64,000 bases of DNA from Janthinobacterium sp. 17J80-10 (lineage in GTDB: Bacteria; Pseudomonadota; Gammaproteobacteria; Burkholderiales; Burkholderiaceae_D): positions 744,001-808,000 of the forward strand of contig NZ_CP035311.1 of assembly GCF_004114795.1 (NCBI RefSeq), given 5' to 3'. Below, in pieces: positions 18,943 to 27,465 of this stretch. The notes under the pieces are model-generated. The model was not told the origin of the DNA. It saw only the letters and a list, made by a program, of their open reading frames with translations, and did no database searches. Position 1 is the first letter of the stretch. The number at the start of each line of letters is the position of its first letter. The position numbers and the translations under genes were made by a program.

Positions 18943-19796
18943 GGGCGCTCCGCTTGGCTGGTGGCGGGGGCGGTGACGCCGGCGGGAATCTTGTAACGGT
19001 TGTAGCTCCAGAAATACTGTTCCGGGCAGCGCGCGATCAATTTTTCCATGGCGGCGTTGACGGCGCGCGCCTGCTGTTCCGGGGTGTCGCCCAGGTCGCC
19101 TTCGAAGGGCGCAAAATACAGTTCATATCCGGCGCCGCGCGGCAGCCGCCTGGCGTAGGCCAGCACGATGGGCGCATCCGACATTTGCCGCAGCTTTGCC
19201 GGCAAGGTCATGGTGTAGGCCGGCTTGCCGAAAAAATCGGCCCATACGCCTTCGCCGTTTTGCGGCACCTGGTCGGGCAAAAGTCCGATCGGCTCGCCCC
19301 GTTTCAGGGCCTTGAGCAGAATGCGCACGCCCGCCAGGTTGGCCGGCGCCAGCGCCAGGTTGGTGCGCGCGCGCGCATCCTCGACCAGCGGCTTGAGCGC
19401 TGCCTTGCGCGGCGGGCGGTACAGGACAGTCAGGGGATGGCGCGCGGCGAAGCTTTGCGCCAGGATTTCAAAGCAACCCAGGTGCGGCGTCAGGAAAATG
19501 ATGCCGTGGCCCTGGTCGAGCACGCCTTGCACCATCGGCCAGTCGTCGCTGTGCGCCAGCGGCAGTACGCGTTCCGGACGGGCGCACCAGATGAAGGGCA
19601 GCTCCATGATGTTCTTGCCGGCTTCGGTGATTGCCGCGTGCAGGCGCGCGCCATGGCCGGCGCGCGTGATATTGTCTTTCAGTCTACGCCGATAACCTGG
19701 GTCGGCCAGATAGACCAGCCAGCCGAGAGCCGTTCCGAGTGCATGGAGCATGCGCAGCGGCAGGTGGGAGAGGAGGCGGAACAAGTTGACGAGCAT
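18939..19796 (-). CDS. Lipid A biosynthesis-type lysophospholipid acyltransferase (first of pair)
   Basis: 285 residues from ATG 19796 (MLVNLFRLLSHLPLRML); the frame extends 55 codons further but into the metK leader on the other strand, so the shorter start is preferred. Catalytic H-x4-E is HLGCFE; in E. coli LpxL this position is also Glu. The C-terminal EQYFWSYNRYK is the family's WxHxRxK-like end. Paralog of the next gene. Divergent from metK with a shared 194-base intergenic region. Confidence 0.9.
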   Translation of the reverse strand: MLVNLFRLLSHLPLRMLHALGTALGWLVYLADPGYRRRLKDNITRAGHGARLHAAITEAGKNIMELPFIWCARPERVLPLAHSDDWPMVQGVLDQGHGIIFLTPHLGCFEILAQSFAARHPLTVLYRPPRKAALKPLVEDARARTNLALAPANLAGVRILLKALKRGEPIGLLPDQVPQNGEGVWADFFGKPAYTMTLPAKLRQMSDAPIVLAYARRLPRGAGYELYFAPFEGDLGDTPEQQARAVNAAMEKLIARCPEQYFWSYNRYKIPAGVTAPATSQAERP

Positions 19797-19815
19797 CAGC
19801 GCTGACAGGTATTTT

Positions 19816-19844
19816 TTGCCGATTTTTTCCAAGACGCGTAAAAT
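19816..19844 (+). promoter_or_regulatory. Predicted sigma-70 promoter of metK
   Basis: TTGCCG (19816-19821), a 17-base spacer, and TAAAAT (19839-19844): 4/6 and 5/6 matches to consensus at ideal spacing. Transcription would begin near 19851 and give a leader of about 140 bases before the metK ATG. Confidence 0.6.
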
Positions 19845-19858
19845 AGCATGGAATGAGT

Positions 19859-19993
19859 GGCGAGATCTCGCCGCGCAATACCGCCGAGTTAATGACAACT
19901 TGCGAGGCGGTCTACAAATTTCGCTAAAGCGTCGCAGGCTCAAATGCTTTGGCCGCGACATTCATGGTCAATTTTTCAAAGGAGCCTGCGATG
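19859..19993 (+). promoter_or_regulatory. Structured metK leader RNA, candidate translational riboswitch
   Basis: Three helices can be drawn. (1) GGCGA-GATC-TCGCC at 19859-19872. (2) ACCGCC 19880-19885 with GGCGGT 19906-19911, with an inner AGTT/AACT stem. (3) 19930-19941 with 19982-19993: twelve consecutive pairs (eleven Watson-Crick, one G-U) that enclose most of the GGAG ribosome-binding site and the ATG itself. An alternative 5-bp stem, GTCGC 19931-19935 with GCGAC 19955-19959, excludes helix 3 and would free the start site. This is the logic of a translational switch. It does not fit the SAM-I, SAM-II or SAH consensus as I know them. The ligand is unknown; SAM is the natural guess. Confidence 0.5.
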
Positions 19994-21154
19994 GCAAATG
20001 AATACCTCTTTACTTCGGAATCCGTTTCCGAAGGCCACCCTGACAAAGTCGCCGACCAGATTTCGGACGCCATTCTTGACGCCATTCTGGCGCAGGACCC
20101 CAAGGCGCGCGTCGCAGCCGAAACCCTCTGCAACACCGGCCTGGTTGTGCTGGCCGGCGAGATCACCACGACCGCCAACGTCGACTACATCAATGTCGCC
20201 CGTGAGACCATCAAGCGCATCGGTTACGACAATGCCGACTTTGGTATCGATTACAAGAGCTGCGCAGTGCTGGTGGCCTACGACAAGCAATCCCCCGATA
20301 TCGCTCAGGGCGTTGATGAAGGCAAGGGGATCGACCTCGACCAGGGCGCCGGCGACCAGGGCCTGATGTTCGGTTACGCCTGCGACGAAACCCCGGAACT
20401 CATGCCGGCGGCAATTTATTACGCCCACCGCATCGTCGAGCGCCAGTCGCAGCTGCGCAAGGATGGCCGCCTGCCCTGGCTGCGCCCGGACGCCAAGTCG
20501 CAAGTCACGCTGAAATACGTGGACGGCAAGCCTGTTGCCATCGATACCATCGTGTTGTCGACCCAGCATGCGCCGGAAATGTCGCACAAGGCCATCGAAG
20601 AGGCGGCAATCGAACTGATCATCAAGCCGGTGCTGCCGGCCGATTGGCTCAAGGACACCCGTTACCTGGTGAACCCGACCGGCCGTTTCGTCATCGGCGG
20701 CCCGCAGGGCGATTGCGGCCTGACCGGTCGCAAGATCATTGTCGATACCTACGGCGGCGCAGCCCCGCACGGCGGCGGCGCCTTCTCCGGCAAGGACCCG
20801 TCCAAGGTGGACCGTTCGGCCGCCTATGCCGGCCGCTACGTGGCCAAGAACATCGTCGCCGCCGGCCTGGCTACGCGTTGCCAGATCCAGGTGTCGTATG
20901 CAATCGGCATTGCCCAGCCGACGTCGGTGATGGTGACCACCTTTGGCACCGGCAAGGTAAGCGACGAGAAGCTGGCGCAACTGGTGCGCGAGCACTTCGA
21001 TTTGCGTCCGAAGGGCATCGTGCAAATGCTCGACCTGCTGCGCCCGATTTACCAGAAGAGCGCCGCTTACGGCCACTTCGGCCGCGAAGAACCGGAATTC
21101 TCGTGGGAGCGCACCGACAAAGCCCAGGCGCTGCGTGCAGCGGCCGGGCTGTAA
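19991..21154 (+). CDS. metK: S-adenosylmethionine synthetase
   Basis: 387 residues from ATG 19991 ([19 protein letters not shown]), with AAAGGAG 7 bases upstream; an in-frame ATG at 19949 falls in the leader helix region and is rejected. Makes SAM from methionine and ATP. Family signatures [13 protein letters not shown] near residue 15, the [12 protein letters not shown] loop near 120, and [16 protein letters not shown] near 260 are all present. First step of the methyl cycle completed by ahcY and metF downstream. Confidence 0.99.
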   Translation: MANEYLFTSESVSEGHPDKVADQISDAILDAILAQDPKARVAAETLCNTGLVVLAGEITTTANVDYINVARETIKRIGYDNADFGIDYKSCAVLVAYDKQSPDIAQGVDEGKGIDLDQGAGDQGLMFGYACDETPELMPAAIYYAHRIVERQSQLRKDGRLPWLRPDAKSQVTLKYVDGKPVAIDTIVLSTQHAPEMSHKAIEEAAIELIIKPVLPADWLKDTRYLVNPTGRFVIGGPQGDCGLTGRKIIVDTYGGAAPHGGGAFSGKDPSKVDRSAAYAGRYVAKNIVAAGLATRCQIQVSYAIGIAQPTSVMVTTFGTGKVSDEKLAQLVREHFDLRPKGIVQMLDLLRPIYQKSAAYGHFGREEPEFSWERTDKAQALRAAAGL

Positions 21155-21191
21155 GGACTGATGTTGGCAGCCGCCTTGCGCATCATCATCA

Positions 21192-22163
21192 ATGGCTGAC
21201 GGCTTTTTTTCCGTGATCCGCTGTCGCTTGCTGGCGGCTGCCGCAGTTGCCGTCCTGGCAGCGTGCACGCCAGAACAATCCGGCACGGCAGTGTCGCCGG
21301 GGTCCGGGACGGCGGCGGCCAATCCCGCGCCGTCCCAGGCTGCGCCTCAAGTTGACTGGTGCCAGCGTTTTGCCGGACGGCTGGCAAGCCTGTCTGCCGA
21401 CACCTGCCGGCAGACAGGCCTGTCTCCCAGCGGTGCGCTTTCGGTGCAGGGGTTTCCGATCTTGCGCCGCGAAATCTCGGCGGTACATGCAGGCAAGGAC
21501 GGCAAGCCGTCGATCAGGGTGCTGCTGTTGGGCGGCATCCACGGTGATGAACTGACTTCTCCCGCCATCGTTTTCAAGTGGATGCAGTGGATGCACCTGG
21601 CGCCTGCCCGGGATTTCCACTGGAGCGTGGCGCCAGTGGTGAATCCGGACGGCTTTTTGACCGACAAGCCTACGCGCATGAATGCCAATGGCGTCGACCT
21701 CAATCGCAATTTCCCTACGCCGGACTGGCATCAGGAAGCGCCGAAGTACTGGGTCAAGCACACTGGCCGCGACCCACGCCGCTATCCCGGCGAGCAGCCG
21801 CTGTCGGAACCCGAGAGCCGCTGGGTTAACGAGGAAATCGCCCGTTTCGACCCGGACGTGGTAATTTCGGTGCATGCACCTTTTGGCGTGCTTGATTTCG
21901 ATGGACCGGTACAGCCGCCGCGCAAGTTTGGCAGGCTGGTATTTACGCCGGTCGGGGTGTATCCCGGCTCGCTCGGCAACTACAGCGGCATGCACAAGAA
22001 GGTGCCGATCATTACCATCGAATTGCCGCATGCATTGACCATGCCCAGCGATGCCGAATCCAGGAAAATCTGGGACGACATGCTGGCCTGGATACAGCGC
22101 AACGTGCCGCAAAGGCACGAGGTGGAAGCGGGCATCCGGCAAGTTTCCGCCAGCCGGCAATAG
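21192..22163 (+). CDS. M14-type zinc carboxypeptidase lipoprotein, MpaA-like
   Basis: 323 residues. A lipobox (LAAC, Cys25) follows a hydrophobic signal, so the mature protein is probably a lipoprotein in the periplasm. Zinc ligands: His and Glu in GGIHGDE (near residue 115) and His in ISVHAP (near 225). The substrate-binding NGVDLNRNFP and catalytic Glu in TIELPHAL support an M14 enzyme of the murein peptide amidase (MpaA) group, which trims diaminopimelate from peptides. Substrate not proven. No clear ribosome-binding site at ATG 21192. It sits between metK and ahcY with no evident methyl-cycle link. Confidence 0.8.
   Translation: MADGFFSVIRCRLLAAAAVAVLAACTPEQSGTAVSPGSGTAAANPAPSQAAPQVDWCQRFAGRLASLSADTCRQTGLSPSGALSVQGFPILRREISAVHAGKDGKPSIRVLLLGGIHGDELTSPAIVFKWMQWMHLAPARDFHWSVAPVVNPDGFLTDKPTRMNANGVDLNRNFPTPDWHQEAPKYWVKHTGRDPRRYPGEQPLSEPESRWVNEEIARFDPDVVISVHAPFGVLDFDGPVQPPRKFGRLVFTPVGVYPGSLGNYSGMHKKVPIITIELPHALTMPSDAESRKIWDDMLAWIQRNVPQRHEVEAGIRQVSASRQ
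21388..21419 (+). repeat. 12-bp perfect inverted repeat inside the M14 peptidase gene
   Basis: Arms GCCTGTCTGCCG (21388-21399) and CGGCAGACAGGC (21408-21419) with an 8-base loop. The motif GCCTGTCT recurs directly after the right arm (21418-21425). It encodes a variable segment just before the catalytic domain, so it probably inserted or expanded in a linker. Confidence 0.8.
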
Positions 22164-22208
22164 GTTGCATCACGAGTCGCGCCAGCATATTGCCGGTGCA
22201 AACTCGGT

Positions 22209-22214
22209 TATAAT
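22209..22214 (+). promoter_or_regulatory. -10 element of the ahcY operon
   Basis: Perfect TATAAT. Transcription would start about 22221, exactly where the SAH riboswitch begins, which supports it. The -35 region is weak (no good hexamer 16-18 bases upstream). Confidence 0.6.
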
Positions 22215-22221
22215 ATTTGTT

Positions 22222-22290
22222 CCAAGGAGCGTTGCAGCATGGCGGCTCGCCATGCCAGGCTTGGACCAGGTTGTATTCGCAACGGCGCTC
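22222..22290 (+). promoter_or_regulatory. S-adenosylhomocysteine (SAH) riboswitch
   Basis: The conserved strand GGAGCGTTGC lies at 22226-22235 and its partner GCAACGGCGCTC at 22279-22290: GAGCG pairs with CGCTC and TTGC with GCAA, forming P1. P2 is a perfect 8-bp hairpin (GCATGGCG/CGCCATGC, 22237-22255). CCAAG 22222-22226 pairs with CTTGG 22260-22264 to form the family pseudoknot. SAH riboswitches sense excess SAH and turn on ahcY in beta- and gammaproteobacteria. It sits 35 bases before the ahcY ATG; it likely exposes the strong AAAGGAGG site when bound. Confidence 0.9.
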
Positions 22291-22324
22291 ACGTTACTTT
22301 TTTTCTCATCGAAAGGAGGGCGTG

Positions 22325-23749
22325 ATGAACGCCGTAGTTTCAAATTCCAAAGATTCCACCCAAGATTTCTTCGTCGCTGATCTGAGCCTGGCCGATTGGG
22401 GCCGCAAGGAAATCAAGATCGCCGAAACCGAAATGCCGGGCCTCATGGCCATCCGCGAAGAATTCGCGGCAGCGCAGCCCCTGAAGGGCGCGCGCATCAC
22501 CGGTTCGCTGCACATGACCATCCAGACTGCCGTGCTGATCCAGACGCTCGAAGCGCTGGGCGCCAAGGTGCGCTGGGCTTCCTGCAACATCTATTCGACC
22601 CAGGACCATGCCGCCGCCGCCATCGCCGCCAACGGCACGCCGGTATTCGCCTTCAAGGGCGAGAACCTGGATGAATACTGGGATTTCACCCATCGCATTT
22701 TCGACTGGGGGCAAGGCGAGCAAGCCAACATGATTCTCGACGATGGCGGTGATGCGACTTTGCTGCTGCATCTGGGGACCCGTGCGGAAAAGGATGCCAG
22801 CGTCCTGAATAACCCGGATTCCGAAGAAGCCGTGTGCCTGTTCAACTCAATCAAGAAAAAGCTGGCCACCGACCCGACCTGGTATTCCACCCGCCTGGCG
22901 CAGATCAAGGGCGTGACCGAGGAAACCACCACCGGCGTGCATCGCCTGTACCAGATGCACAAGGAAGGCAAGCTGGCTTTCCCGGCGATTAACGTCAACG
23001 ACTCCGTGACCAAGTCCAAGTTCGACAACCTTTACGGCTGCCGCGAATCGCTGGTGGACGGCATCAAGCGCGCCACCGACGTCATGATCGCTGGTAAGGT
23101 TGCCGTCATTGCCGGTTATGGCGATGTCGGCAAGGGCTCGGCGCAGGCAATGCGCGCACTGTCGGCGCAAGTCTGGGTCACCGAGATCGATCCGATCTGC
23201 GCGTTGCAGGCAGCCATGGAAGGCTATCGCGTGGTGACCATGGATTACGCCGCCGAGCACGGCGATATCTTCGTCACTTGCACCGGCAATTACCATGTGA
23301 TCACCGAAGCGCACATGAAGAAGATGAAGGACCAGGCGATCGTCTGCAACATCGGCCACTTCGACAATGAAATCGAAGTCGCCGCGCTGAAGCAGTACAC
23401 CTGGGAAAACATCAAGCCGCAGGTCGATCACATCATTTTCCCGGATGGCAAGCGCATCATCCTGCTGGCCGAAGGCCGCCTGGTCAACCTCGGTTGCGGC
23501 ACGGGGCATCCGTCCTACGTGATGAGTTCGTCGTTCGCCAACCAGACCATTGCGCAAATCGAGCTGTTCACCAACACCAAGGCATATCCGGTGGGCGTGT
23601 ACACCTTGCCCAAGCATCTGGATGAAAAAGTGGCGCGCCTGCAGCTCAAAAAGCTCAATGCGCAACTGACGACGCTGACCGAAGAGCAAGCCAACTATAT
23701 CGGTGTGCAAAAAGTCGGCCCGTACAAGCCGGACCACTACCGTTACTGA
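22325..23749 (+). CDS. ahcY: Adenosylhomocysteinase
   Basis: 474 residues from ATG 22325 ([20 protein letters not shown]), preceded by AAAGGAGG; an earlier in-frame ATG lies upstream of the riboswitch and is not used. Splits SAH to adenosine and homocysteine. NAD-binding [18 protein letters not shown] is near residue 260; catalytic segments [12 protein letters not shown] and TCTGNYHV are present; the C-terminal [12 protein letters not shown] is invariant and contacts NAD of the neighbouring subunit. Controlled by the SAH riboswitch and followed by the holin-like gene and metF. Confidence 0.99.
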   Translation: MNAVVSNSKDSTQDFFVADLSLADWGRKEIKIAETEMPGLMAIREEFAAAQPLKGARITGSLHMTIQTAVLIQTLEALGAKVRWASCNIYSTQDHAAAAIAANGTPVFAFKGENLDEYWDFTHRIFDWGQGEQANMILDDGGDATLLLHLGTRAEKDASVLNNPDSEEAVCLFNSIKKKLATDPTWYSTRLAQIKGVTEETTTGVHRLYQMHKEGKLAFPAINVNDSVTKSKFDNLYGCRESLVDGIKRATDVMIAGKVAVIAGYGDVGKGSAQAMRALSAQVWVTEIDPICALQAAMEGYRVVTMDYAAEHGDIFVTCTGNYHVITEAHMKKMKDQAIVCNIGHFDNEIEVAALKQYTWENIKPQVDHIIFPDGKRIILLAEGRLVNLGCGTGHPSYVMSSSFANQTIAQIELFTNTKAYPVGVYTLPKHLDEKVARLQLKKLNAQLTTLTEEQANYIGVQKVGPYKPDHYRY

Positions 23750-23824
23750 TCCGGCGTCGATTGCGCAGCCGGCCCCCGAACCGGGACGCCGGCTGCGCGT
23801 TGCGCCAAGCCCAAGGAGTATGCC

Positions 23825-24166
23825 ATGCGATTGTTGCTGACCTGGTTGATCAATGCTGCGGCCCTGTTCGTCCTGCCTTACCTGATCGACTCGATCAAGA
23901 TCCGTAGTTTTGGCGTTGCGCTGCTCGCCGCGCTGGTGCTGGGGCTGATCAATACCCTGATCAAGCCGCTGCTGGTGATCCTGACGCTGCCGGTGACGCT
24001 CCTGACGCTGGGCCTGTTCATCCTGGTCATCAATGGCGTGCTGTTCTGGCTGGCCGGGCGCCTGGTGCCGGGTTTTTACGTGGGCGGCTTCTGGCCCGCG
24101 GTCGGCGGCGCCCTGGTGTACAGCCTGATTTCCTGGGCACTTTCCTCATTATTGTTAAGCAAATGA
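23825..24166 (+). CDS. Phage-holin-family (DUF360/YvlD-like) 4-TM membrane protein
   Basis: 113 residues, almost wholly hydrophobic, with four predicted helices (about 3-20, 28-50, 56-78, 88-110). The INTLIKPLLVILTLPVTLL segment is typical of the 4-TMS holin-like family, which is chromosomal and not evidence of phage. Good ribosome-binding site (AAGGAG). It sits between ahcY and metF, with a 4-base overlap into metF, so it is co-expressed with methyl-cycle genes; its function is unknown. Confidence 0.88.
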   Translation: MRLLLTWLINAAALFVLPYLIDSIKIRSFGVALLAALVLGLINTLIKPLLVILTLPVTLLTLGLFILVINGVLFWLAGRLVPGFYVGGFWPAVGGALVYSLISWALSSLLLSK

Positions 24167-25020
24167 CGAATTCTTCATCCGTTCAATCCAATTTCAGCAT
24201 CGAGTTTTTTCCACCCCGCACAGCCGAGGGCGTGGAAAAGCTGCGCGCCGTGCGCACGCAGCTGGCCGTGCTCAAGCCGGCTTATTTCTCGGTGACTTTC
24301 GGCGCCGGCGGCTCAACCCAGGCCGGCACGCGCGACACCGTGCTGGAAATCCGCAAGGAGGGCCATGACGCCGCCCCGCACCTGTCGTGCATCGGCCGCT
24401 CGCCGGAAGAATTGCGCGCCATCCTCGCTGAATACAAGGCGCACGGCATTCGCCGCCTGGTTGCCTTGCGGGGTGACCTGCCCAGCGGCTATGGCGCCGT
24501 CGGCAGCAACGGCCATGAATTCCATTACGCCAGCGAGCTCATCGAGTTCATTCGCGCGGAAACCGGCGACTGGTTCCATATCGAGACTGCCGCCTATCCG
24601 GAAATGCATCCGCAGGCCAAGTCGCCGCAGGACGATTTGCAGAATTTCGTGCGCAAGGTAAAAGCCGGCGCCGATTCCGCCATCACCCAGTATTTCTACA
24701 ATGCCGATGCCTACTTCCGTTTCGTCGACGATGCGCGCGCGGCAGGCGTGGAAGTGCCGATCGTGGCCGGCATCATGCCGATCACGAATTACACCCAGCT
24801 GACGCGCTTTTCCGATATGTGCGGCGCGGAAATTCCGCGCTGGATCCGCCTGAAGCTGGCCAGCTACGGCGACGACACCGAGTCCATCCGCGCCTTCGGC
24901 CTGGATGTGGTGACGCGGATGTGCGAGCGTCTGCTGGCGGGGGGTGTGCCGGGATTGCATTTTTATACATTGAACCAGGCCGGGCCGACCACGGCGATCT
25001 GGCAGCAGCTGGCGCGCTGA
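24163..25020 (+). CDS. metF: Methylenetetrahydrofolate reductase
   Basis: 285 residues. Reduces 5,10-methylene-THF to 5-methyl-THF, the methyl donor for methionine synthesis, using FAD. The opening FSIEFFPPRTAEGVEKL, the SVTFGAGGSTQ segment near residue 45, and the loop ALRGDLPSG near residue 103 are family signatures, as are ITQYFYNADAY and GIMPITNY. Start overlaps the holin-like gene by ATGA. A strong intrinsic terminator follows 38 bases after the stop. Confidence 0.98.
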   Translation: MTNSSSVQSNFSIEFFPPRTAEGVEKLRAVRTQLAVLKPAYFSVTFGAGGSTQAGTRDTVLEIRKEGHDAAPHLSCIGRSPEELRAILAEYKAHGIRRLVALRGDLPSGYGAVGSNGHEFHYASELIEFIRAETGDWFHIETAAYPEMHPQAKSPQDDLQNFVRKVKAGADSAITQYFYNADAYFRFVDDARAAGVEVPIVAGIMPITNYTQLTRFSDMCGAEIPRWIRLKLASYGDDTESIRAFGLDVVTRMCERLLAGGVPGLHFYTLNQAGPTTAIWQQLAR

Positions 25021-25058
25021 GCAGGCGCGCATCACTATTGCGGCGCACCACGCGCCTG

Positions 25059-25092
25059 AAGGGGAGGAGATGCTGATTCCTCCCCTTTTTTC
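25059..25092 (+). terminator. Intrinsic terminator after metF
   Basis: A 10-bp perfect stem, AAGGGGAGGA (25059-25068) with TCCTCCCCTT (25078-25087), a 9-base loop, and a T-run continuing to 25091. Ends the ahcY-holin-metF transcript. Confidence 0.92.
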
Positions 25093-25280
25093 CACATTTG
25101 TTTTCCTTTTTCGCGATTATGCTGGCAGCATGGGGCAGGGTGTTTGTGCGGCCGGTGGCCGTGTGCGCCCGGTGTGGCTATATCGTCTAAAAAGCCCAAG
25201 GCGGGTGTCCATCGAGCAATAGTTGGTTTATGATGGCTCAGCACCGCATGGTTTGGTGGAGACTGGGACCAGAACAAATA

Positions 25281-26780
25281 ATGAATCTCGCAAATCTTAA
25301 AATCGGCACGCGCCTTGCCGTCGGCTTCGGAATTCTCCTGGGGCTGGTTGTCGTTCTTGCAGCAGTTGCCGGCACCAGCCTTGCGCAAGCCGGCAGCAGT
25401 GCCACGGGCTATGTCGTCGGGCTTGCCTTGTTTATCGTGGTGACCGGCATTGCCCTGGCCTGGTGGCTGCGCCGCGGCATTGCCGCGCCCCTCACGACCG
25501 CAACTGCCGTTGCCCGGCGCATGGCGGCCGGCGACCTGAGCGAACCCTTCGAGGCGAATGCCGGCGGTGAGTTGGGCGAACTGCAACGCGCGCTGCAAGA
25601 AACCAGCGAGCGCATGTTCAAGATCGTCGCCCACGTGCGTTCCGGCACCACTGCGGTCGCTGCCACCTCCGGCCTGATTGCGGCCGACAATACTGCGCTG
25701 TCTTCGCGCACGGAAGCCCAGGCAAGTTCGCTGGAAGAGACCGCTTCCTCCATGGAAGAGCTGACGTCGACTGTGCGGCAGAATGCCGAAAATGCGCGCC
25801 AGGCCAACCAGCTGGTGGCCTCGGCGGCCGCCTCCGCGGTCAAGGGCGGCGAAGTGGTCGGCAGCGTGGTGCAAACCATGGGATCGATCAAGGAAAGCTC
25901 GCGCAAGATCGTCGACATCATTTCCGTCATCGACGGCATCGCCTTCCAGACCAATATCCTCGCCTTGAACGCCGCCGTGGAAGCGGCGCGCGCCGGCGAG
26001 CAGGGCCGTGGCTTTGCCGTGGTGGCCGCCGAAGTGCGCACCCTGGCGCAACGCAGCGCGGCTGCGGCCAAGGAAATTACCGGGCTGATTTCCAATTCGG
26101 TGGAAAAGGTCGATGCCGGCAGCCGCCTGGTCGACAATGCCGGCAGCACCATGAGCGAGATCGTCTCCAACGTCAACCGTGTTGCCAGCATCATGAGCGA
26201 AATCGCCGGTGCCAGCACCGAGCAAAGCAGCGGCATCGATGAAATCAACAAGGCGGTGATGCAGATCGACGCCACCACCCAGCAGAATGCCGCGCTGGTG
26301 GAGGAGGCCATGCGGACCGCCGCCAGCCTGCAGGAGCAGGCAGTGGGATTGTCGCAGGCGGTCTCCATCTTCAATCTCGGCGCGCGCGAATTCGGCAATG
26401 CCGAGGAAGCTGCCGATATCGTGCGTGCCGGCGTCGACTTCATGCGCGGCCACGGCCGTGCCGCCCTGATCGACGAAGTCAACAAGATGAGCAAGGGTGA
26501 TTTCATCGACCGCGACCTGTACATCAGCATCTATTCGACCGACGGCAGCATTGTCGCCCATGGCGCCAACCGCCGCCTGTGGGGGCAGGACTGGTCGAAG
26601 ATCAAGGATACCGACGGCCGTTTCTTCGTCAGCGAAATGGTCAGCATGGCCCGGTCCAAGGGCGATGGCTGGACGGACTACAAGTGGGTCCATCCGGTGA
26701 GCAAGGAGACCATGGTCAAATCGGCATACTTCGAGATTTGCGACGACCTGGTGGTTGCCTGCGGTTTTTACAAGACTTGA
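25281..26780 (+). CDS. Methyl-accepting chemotaxis protein with C-terminal cytoplasmic Cache domain
   Basis: 499 residues from ATG 25281 ([17 protein letters not shown]). Two membrane helices (about 10-30 and 40-60) are separated by only ~10 residues, so there is no periplasmic sensor. A HAMP domain ([21 protein letters not shown]) follows, then the signalling domain with the conserved hairpin tip [20 protein letters not shown] near residue 225. After residue ~375 comes a single-Cache-2-like domain ([12 protein letters not shown] ... [17 protein letters not shown] ... [20 protein letters not shown]). Cache domains usually sit outside the cell; here it is in the cytoplasm. No CheR tail pentapeptide is seen. 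Confidence 0.92.
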   Translation: MNLANLKIGTRLAVGFGILLGLVVVLAAVAGTSLAQAGSSATGYVVGLALFIVVTGIALAWWLRRGIAAPLTTATAVARRMAAGDLSEPFEANAGGELGELQRALQETSERMFKIVAHVRSGTTAVAATSGLIAADNTALSSRTEAQASSLEETASSMEELTSTVRQNAENARQANQLVASAAASAVKGGEVVGSVVQTMGSIKESSRKIVDIISVIDGIAFQTNILALNAAVEAARAGEQGRGFAVVAAEVRTLAQRSAAAAKEITGLISNSVEKVDAGSRLVDNAGSTMSEIVSNVNRVASIMSEIAGASTEQSSGIDEINKAVMQIDATTQQNAALVEEAMRTAASLQEQAVGLSQAVSIFNLGAREFGNAEEAADIVRAGVDFMRGHGRAALIDEVNKMSKGDFIDRDLYISIYSTDGSIVAHGANRRLWGQDWSKIKDTDGRFFVSEMVSMARSKGDGWTDYKWVHPVSKETMVKSAYFEICDDLVVACGFYKT

Positions 26781-26816
26781 GACTACGCCGCTTCATGTGC
26801 GGTGATACCTTCATGG

Positions 26817-27377
26817 CTATTCATCAATACCGGCTTCGGTAACGATCGCATCCAGCGCAATGTCATGCGCTTCTACAGTAAAGTCGGCACGCGCGCAGGC
26901 GTAGGCTATGCCGATGGCGCGTGGCCTCGGCACGTTTGCCAGGGTGCGGTCGTAAAAGCCGCCGCCGTAACCAAGTCTGAATCGTTCCCGATTGTATCCA
27001 ACGCATGGCACCAACAGCAGGTCGGGCGTCACTTCCCCGCTGGCGCCGGCTGGCACCCACACGCCCATGGCATCTTTGGTCAGTGGGTCTCCGGGCATCC
27101 AGGCCAAGAACTTCAGCGGCAAATCCGGGTCGATAACAACCGGCAAGGCCAATTTCACGCCGGCTGCGGCCCATTCTGCGAAGAGCCGGCGCAAGTCAGG
27201 TTCGCTGCGCATTGGCCAGAATGCCCCGATGGCTTGCGCTGGTTGCCGTTCCAGCAAGTGCCGTAAGTGTTTGCCAATGGCGGCATCCCATGTCGCGCGC
27301 TCGTCGGCGGCGCTTGCCTGGCGTTGTGCAATCAGGTCTTTGCGCAGGCAGTTTTTGTCGGGCAGAAGTGCGGTCAT
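26817..27377 (-). CDS. 5-formyltetrahydrofolate cyclo-ligase
   Basis: 186 residues. Converts 5-formyl-THF to 5,10-methenyl-THF with ATP. The N-terminal CLRKDLIAQRQ, the central GAFWPMRSEPDL, and the C-terminal LLVPCVGYNRERFRLGYGGGFYDR (phosphate-binding) are the family blocks. Only 52 bases separate it from slt on the other strand, so 6S RNA, which accompanies this gene in some gammaproteobacteria, is not present upstream. Confidence 0.95.
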   Translation of the reverse strand: MTALLPDKNCLRKDLIAQRQASAADERATWDAAIGKHLRHLLERQPAQAIGAFWPMRSEPDLRRLFAEWAAAGVKLALPVVIDPDLPLKFLAWMPGDPLTKDAMGVWVPAGASGEVTPDLLLVPCVGYNRERFRLGYGGGFYDRTLANVPRPRAIGIAYACARADFTVEAHDIALDAIVTEAGIDE

Positions 27378-27465
27378 GGCGGGCTATTGGTCGTGCTATG
27401 CTAATTGCAGGTAATAACAATCAGGATAAATGGGTTTGAAAACGAAGTTTCAGGGGTTAAAAACA

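Noticed and set aside
23825-24166. Holin-family gene as a sign of prophage
   Set aside because: This 4-TM family is chromosomal, no endolysin or phage genes are near, and the gene is inside the ahcY-metF operon.
25035-26693. 552-codon minus-strand frame opposite the chemoreceptor
   Set aside because: Mirror of the chemoreceptor codon pattern; no start signal or domain.
26781-27465. 6S RNA near the 5-formyl-THF cyclo-ligase, as in E. coli
   Set aside because: Only 52 bases separate that gene from the next ORF's earliest start, too short for 6S RNA.
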